Positions 59,276 to 64,000 of a DNA stretch of 64,000 bases are shown here, in pieces. The notes under the pieces were generated by a model. It was not told where the DNA came from. It did not search any database and saw only the letters and a list, made by a program, of their open reading frames with translations. Location: assembly GCF_002288925.2 (NCBI RefSeq), contig NW_022098004.1, forward strand, positions 10,797,182-10,861,181, written 5' to 3'. Position numbers and translations under genes: made by a program. Source of the DNA: Delphinapterus leucas (lineage: Eukaryota > Chordata > Mammalia > Artiodactyla > Monodontidae). Positions within the stretch are counted from its first letter, which is position 1; every line of letters starts with the position of its first letter.

Positions 59276-59882
59276 CTAGAATCCACATATATGCGTTAAT
59301 ATACAATATTTGTTTTTCTCTTTCTGACTTCCTTCACTCTGTATGACAGTCTCTAGATGCATCCACGTCTCTACAAATGGCCCAATTTCGTTCCTTTTTA
59401 AGGCTGAGTAATATTCCATTGTATATATGTACCACATCTTCCGTATCCATTCGTCTGTTGATGGACATTTGGGTTGCTTCCATGACCTGGCTATTGTAAA
59501 TAATGCTGCAATGAACATTGGGGTGTATGTGCCTTTTTGAATTATGGCTTTTTCTGGGTATATGCCCAGTAGTTTGGGTTGCTGGGTCATATGGTAATTC
59601 TATTTTTAGTTTTTTAAGGAACCTCCATACTGTTCTCCATAGTGGCTGTATCAATTTACATTCCCACCAACAGTGCAAGAGGGTTCCCTTTTCTCCACAC
59701 CTTCTCCAGCATTTGTTGTTTGTAGTTTTTCTGATGATGCCCATTCTAACTGGTGTAAGGTGGTACCTCATTATAGTTTTGATTTGCATTTCTCTAATAA
59801 CTAGTGATGTTGAACAGCTTTTCAAGTGCTTCTTGGCCATCTGTATGTCTTCTTTGGAGAAATGTGTAGGTCTTCTGCCCAT
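59276..59882 (-). pseudogene. L1 ORF2 C-terminal Cys-rich region
   Basis: Two overlapping frames carry the [13 protein letters not shown] block and the Tyr-Thr-Met-Glu-Tyr-Tyr block, separated by a frameshift. Confidence 0.85.
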
Positions 59883-60482
59883 TTTCAGATTGGGTTGTTT
59901 GTTTTTTTAATATTGAGCTGCATGAGCTGTTTATATATTTTGGAGATCAATCCTTTGTCAGTTGCTTCATTTGCAAATATTTTCTCCCATTCTGTGGGTT
60001 GTCTTTTCATCTTGTTTATGGTTTCCTTTGCTGTGCAAAAGCTTTTAAGTTTCATTAGGTCCCATTTGTTTATTTTTGTTTTTATTTCCATTACTCTAGG
60101 AGGTGGATCAAAAAAGTTCTTGCTGTGATTTATGTCAAAGAGTGTTCTTCCTGTGTTTTCCTCTAAAAGTTTTTTAGTGTCCGGTCTTACATTTAGGTCT
60201 CTAATCCATTTTGAATTTATTTTTGTGTATGGTGTTAGGGAGTGTTCTAATTTCATTCTTTTACATGTAGCTGTCCAGTTTTTCCAGCACCACTTACTGA
60301 AGAGACTGTATTTTCTCCATTGTATATCCTTGCCTCCTTTGTCATAGGTTAGTTAACCATAGGTGCGTAGGTTTATCTCTGGGCTTTCTATCGTGTTCCA
60401 TTGATCTGTATTTCTGTTTTTGTGCCAGTACCATATTGTCTTGATTACTGTAGCTTTGTAGTATAGTCTGAAGTCAGGGAGT

Positions 60483-61082
60483 CTAATTCCTCCAGCTCCA
60501 TTTTTTTCCCTCCAGACTGCTTTGGCTCTTCAGGGCCTTTTGTGTCTCCAAACAAATTTTAAGATTTTTTTGTGCTAGTTCTGTAAAAAATGCCATTGGT
60601 AATTTGATAGGGATTGCATTGAATCTGTAGATTGCTGTGGGTAGTATAGTCATATTCACAGTATTGATTCTTCCAATCCAGGAACATGGTATATGTCTCC
60701 ATATGTTGGTATCATTTTTAATTTCTTTCATCAGTGTCTTATACTTTTCTGAATACAGGTCTTTTGTCTCCCTAGGTAGGTTTATTCCTAGGTATTTTTT
60801 TCTTTTTGTTGCAATAGTAAATGGGAGTGTTTTCTTAATTTCTCTTTCAGATTTTTCATCATTAGTGTATAGGAATGCAAGAGATTTCTGTGCATTAATT
60901 TTGTATCCTGCAACTTTACCAAATTCATTGACTAGCTCGAGTAGTTTTCTGGTGGCATCTTTAGGATTCTCTATGTATAGTATCATGTCATCTTCAAACA
61001 GTGACAGTTTTACTTGTTCTTTTCCAATTTGTATTCCTTTTATTCTTTTTTCTTCTCTGATTGCCATGGCTAGGACTTGCAA
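60483..61082 (-). pseudogene. L1 ORF2 reverse-transcriptase catalytic part
   Basis: The catalytic box reads Phe-Glu-Asp-Asp where active L1 has Phe-Ala-Asp-Asp. Followed by the thumb region; truncated by frameshift. Confidence 0.85.
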
Positions 61083-61407
61083 AACTATGTTGAATAATAG
61101 TAGTGAGAGTGGACATCCTTGTCTTGTTCCTGATCTTAGAGGAAATGCTTTCAGTTTCTCACCATTGAGAGTGATGTTTGCTGTGGGTTTTTCATATATG
61201 GCCTTTATTATGTTGAAGTAGGTCCCTCTATGCCCACTTTCTGGAGAGTTTTTATCACAAATGGGTGTTGAATTTTGTCAAAAGCTTTTTCTTCATCGAT
61301 TGAGATGATCATATGGTTTATCTTCTTCAATTTGTTAATATGGTGTATCACATTTTTTTGTGTGTATATTGAAGAATCCTTGCATCTCTAGGAAAAATCC
61401 CACTTGA

Positions 61408-61827
61408 TCATGGTGTATGATCCTTTTTACTGTGTTGTTGGATTGTGTTTGCTAGTATTTTGTTGAGGATTTTTGCATCTATATTCATCAGTGATATTGG
61501 TCTGTAATTTTCTTTTTTTGTAGTATCTTTGTCTGGTTTTGGTATCAGGGTGATGGTGGCCTCACAGAATGAGTTTGGGAGTGTTCCTTCCTCTGCAATT
61601 TTTTGGAGGAGTTTGAGAAGGATGAGTGTTAGCTCTTCTCTAAATGTTTGATAGTATTCACCTGTGAAGCCATCTGGTCCTGGACTTATGTTTGTTGGAA
61701 GATTTTTAATCACAGTTTCAATTTCATGACTTGTGATTGGTCTGTTCATATTTTCTGTTTCTTCCTTGTTCAGTCTTGGGAGGTTATACCTTTCTAAGAA
61801 TTTGCCCATTTCTTCCAGGTTGTCCAT
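61408..61827 (-). pseudogene. L1 ORF2 reverse-transcriptase N-terminal part
   Basis: Contains Ser-Pro-Gly-Pro-Asp-Gly-Phe and Leu-Ile-Pro-Lys-Pro-Lys-like blocks, then Tyr-Arg-Pro-Ile-Ser-Leu. The frame breaks at both ends. Confidence 0.85.
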
Positions 61828-62121
61828 TTTATTGGCATACAGTTGCTTGTAGTAGTCTCTTAGGATGCTTTGTGTTTCTGCGGTGTCTGTTGTAACTTCT
61901 CCATTTTCATTTCTAATTTTATTGATTTGTGTCCTCTCCCTCTTGATGAGTCTGGCTAATGGTTTATCAATTTTGTTTATCTTCTCATAGAACCAGCTTT
62001 TAGTTTTATTGATCTTTGCTATTGTTTTCTTTGTTTCTATTTCATTTATTTCTGCTCTGGTCTTTATGATTTCTTTCCTTCTGCTAACTTTGGGTTTTGT
62101 GTGTTCTTCTTTTTCTAATTC

Positions 62122-62676
62122 CTATAGGTGTAAGGTTAGATTGTTTATTTGCGATTTTTCTTGTTTCTTGAGGTAGGCTTGTATAGCTATAAACTTCCCT
62201 CTTAGAACTGCTTTTGCTGCGTCCCATAGGTTTTGGATCGTTGTGTTTTCATTGTCATTTGTCTCTAGGTATTTTTTTATTTCCTCTTTGATTTCTTCAG
62301 TGATCTCTTGGTTATTTAGTAACGTATTGTTTAGCTTCCATGTGTTTGGGGTTTTTAGTTTTTTTCCCGTGTAATTGATTTCTAAGCTCATAGCACTGTG
62401 GTCAGAAAAGACGCTTGATATGATTTTAATTTTCTTAAATTTACTGAGGCTTGATTTGTGACCCAAGATGTGATCTATCCTAGAGAATGTTCCGTGCGCA
62501 CTTGAGAAGAAACTGTAATCTGCTGTTTTTGGATGGAATGTCCTATAAATATCAATTAAATCTATCTGGTCTGTTGTGTTATTTAAAGCTTGTGTTTCCT
62601 TATTAATTTTCTGTCTGAATGATCTGTCCATTGATGTAAGTGGGGTGTTAAAGTCCCCCACTATTATTGTGTTACT
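62122..62676 (-). pseudogene. L1 ORF2 endonuclease C-terminal part
   Basis: Reads Gly-Asp-Phe-Asn-Thr, Arg-Ile-Asp-His-Ile-Leu-Gly and Ser-Asp-His-Ser, the catalytic-domain motifs of L1 endonuclease. The start is lost in the N gap and there is a stop at 62122. Confidence 0.85.
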
Positions 62677-63076
62677 NNNNNNNNNNNNNNNNNNNNNNNN
62701 NNNNNNNNNNNNNNNNNNNNNNNNNNNNNNNNNNNNNNNNNNNNNNNNNNNNNNNNNNNNNNNNNNNNNNNNNNNNNNNNNNNNNNNNNNNNNNNNNNNN
62801 NNNNNNNNNNNNNNNNNNNNNNNNNNNNNNNNNNNNNNNNNNNNNNNNNNNNNNNNNNNNNNNNNNNNNNNNNNNNNNNNNNNNNNNNNNNNNNNNNNNN
62901 NNNNNNNNNNNNNNNNNNNNNNNNNNNNNNNNNNNNNNNNNNNNNNNNNNNNNNNNNNNNNNNNNNNNNNNNNNNNNNNNNNNNNNNNNNNNNNNNNNNN
63001 NNNNNNNNNNNNNNNNNNNNNNNNNNNNNNNNNNNNNNNNNNNNNNNNNNNNNNNNNNNNNNNNNNNNNNNNNNNN
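62677..63076. other. assembly gap, 400 N
   Basis: Run of N between ORF2 endonuclease sequence and 5' UTR of the young L1. Confidence 0.99.
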
Positions 63077-63503
63077 GCGCACACTACTTTGTGTGTGCCC
63101 TCCAAGAATGGAGTCTGTTTCCCCCAGTCCTGTCGAAGTCCTGCAGTCAAAGCCTTCAAAGTCTGATTCTCTAGGAATTCCTCCTCCCATTGCCAGACCC
63201 CCAGGTTGGGCAGCCTGATGTGGGGCTCAGAACCTTCACTCCAGCGGGTGGACTTCTGTGGTATAAGTGTTCTCCAGTCTGTGAGTCACCCACCCAGCAG
63301 TTATGGGATTTGATTTTATTGTGATTTCGCCCCTCCTACCGTCTCACTGTGGCTTCTCCTTGTCTTTGGATGTGGGGTATCTTTTTTGGTGAGTTCCAGC
63401 GTCTTCCTGTCGATGATTGTTCAGCAGTTAGTTGTGATTCTGGTGTTCTCGGAAGAGGGAGTGAGAGCACGTCCTTCTACTCCACCATCTTGAACCAATC
63501 TTC

Positions 63504-63720
63504 CTTACGTTTTCTTTTAGGAGTTTAGTAGTTTTAGGTCTTATATTTAGACCTTTAATCCATTTTGAGTTAACTTTTGTGTATTATGTCATTGATGACA
63601 CAAATTTCTTCTTTTTATATTGCATATCTATTAACATAGTCTTATAATTACTTTTTATGCTTAAAAAATTCTATACATATTTATAAGGGATTTACTAATC
63701 TCTTTTCCAATACGGCAGGC
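63504..63720 (-). mobile_element. older L1, continuation
   Basis: Continues the element interrupted at 59052: ORF2 antisense up to about 63600, then decays. Confidence 0.65.
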
Positions 63721-63803
63721 TTCTATATTTGTCTATGTATTTATCCTTACAATGACCCTGATGAGAGAGAGTGGAGTGTGTCAGGAAATCCCGCCTGGGT
63801 TTT

Positions 63804-63948
63804 TTTTTTTTTATTTGTTATTTATTTATTTGGCTGCACCGGGTCTTAGTTGCAGCATGCGGGATCTAGTTTCCTGATCAGGGATGGAACCTGGGCCCCC
63901 TGCATTGGGAGTGCGGAGTCTTACCCACTGAACCACCAGGCAAGTCCC
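63804..63948 (-). mobile_element. CHR-1-type SINE
   Basis: Antisense, near-identical flanks CCCRCCTGGGTTTT at 63790-63803 and 63949-63962. Confidence 0.9.
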
Positions 63949-64000
63949 CCCACCTGGGTTTTGATGTGGTTGTCTTCATGCTTACCTGGGGTGCAGGAAC

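Larger units (their letters stand above)
59069..63503 (-). mobile_element. young L1, both ends present, nested in an older L1
   Basis: 3' end at 59069 and 5' end at 63503 (reverse of an L1 start, CCACCATCTTGAACC). The 16-bp target duplication is CCTTATGTTTTCTTTT versus CCTTACGTTTTCTTTT. It has 5' UTR sequence at 63077-63500, then 400 N, then ORF2 from the endonuclease domain to the end. Frames are broken, so the copy is inactive. The observed 4.4 kb is too short for a full L1, implying missing sequence in the gap. Confidence 0.9.

Noticed and set aside
60637..61221. 194-codon hydrophobic plus-strand frame resembling a membrane protein
   Set aside because: It is the complement of L1 ORF2; hydrophobicity arises from reversed Lys/Asn-rich codons.
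62576..63218. Long frames spanning the N run
   Set aside because: They are open only because N is unread; the real sequence is unknown.

Overview
This is mammalian nuclear DNA, almost certainly from a cetacean. The evidence is the many copies of the tRNA-derived CHR SINE in three forms: about 130 bp, about 210 bp, and about 350 bp. The 210-bp form, with its GC-rich body, is abundant in toothed whales. Cetartiodactyl-type L1 tails are also present. About half of the window is recognisable transposon sequence. There are two assembly gaps (45188-45287 and 62677-63076), no rRNA or tRNA gene and no bacterial-type feature.

The notable content lies in the first 31 kb. On the minus strand at 22862-21828 are three consecutive, perfectly phased exons of a divergent TIMP-like gene (tissue inhibitor of metalloproteinases, netrin-like fold). 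They match exons 3, 4 and 5 of the TIMP family in length class, splice phase, cysteine positions and C-terminal CxW motif. They end in a stop codon with poly(A) signals about 120 bp downstream. A weaker exon-2 candidate lies 7.4 kb upstream (30366-30272). I could not find exon 1.

The locus has been duplicated. The block at about 5.2-9.0 kb is collinear with 21.0-22.06 kb joined to 29.2-30.86 kb. This copy keeps a paralogous last exon (6601-6149) with a long Pro/Thr-rich tail but has lost exons 3-4. A third piece, an exon-3 relic on the opposite strand (14012-14119), has an intact acceptor, a lost donor and a stop codon. Four SINE insertions in the 5.2-9.0 kb block are missing from its partner, so the duplication is older than those insertions.

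Layout: 0.1-5.2 kb old L1 3' ends, a MER1-type hAT element with its 8-bp target duplication, and unassigned DNA; 5.2-9.5 kb decayed TIMP-like copy; 10.9-12 kb old L1; 14.0 kb exon-3 relic; 15.1-19.1 kb L1 fragments with nested SINEs; 20.3-22.9 kb TIMP-like exons; 23-29 kb mostly unique intronic-looking DNA; 29.2-30.9 kb 5' part of the duplicated unit; 31-34.4 kb mostly unique; 34.4-38.8 kb three L1 copies; 38.8-57.9 kb unique DNA with MIR, MLT1-type and other LTR remnants, unidentified open segments (49.4-50.3 kb) and a CpG-rich block (54.2-55.1 kb); 57.9-63.7 kb a young L1 inserted into an older L1; a SINE near the right edge. Apart from the TIMP-like exons I see no confidently identifiable host gene.
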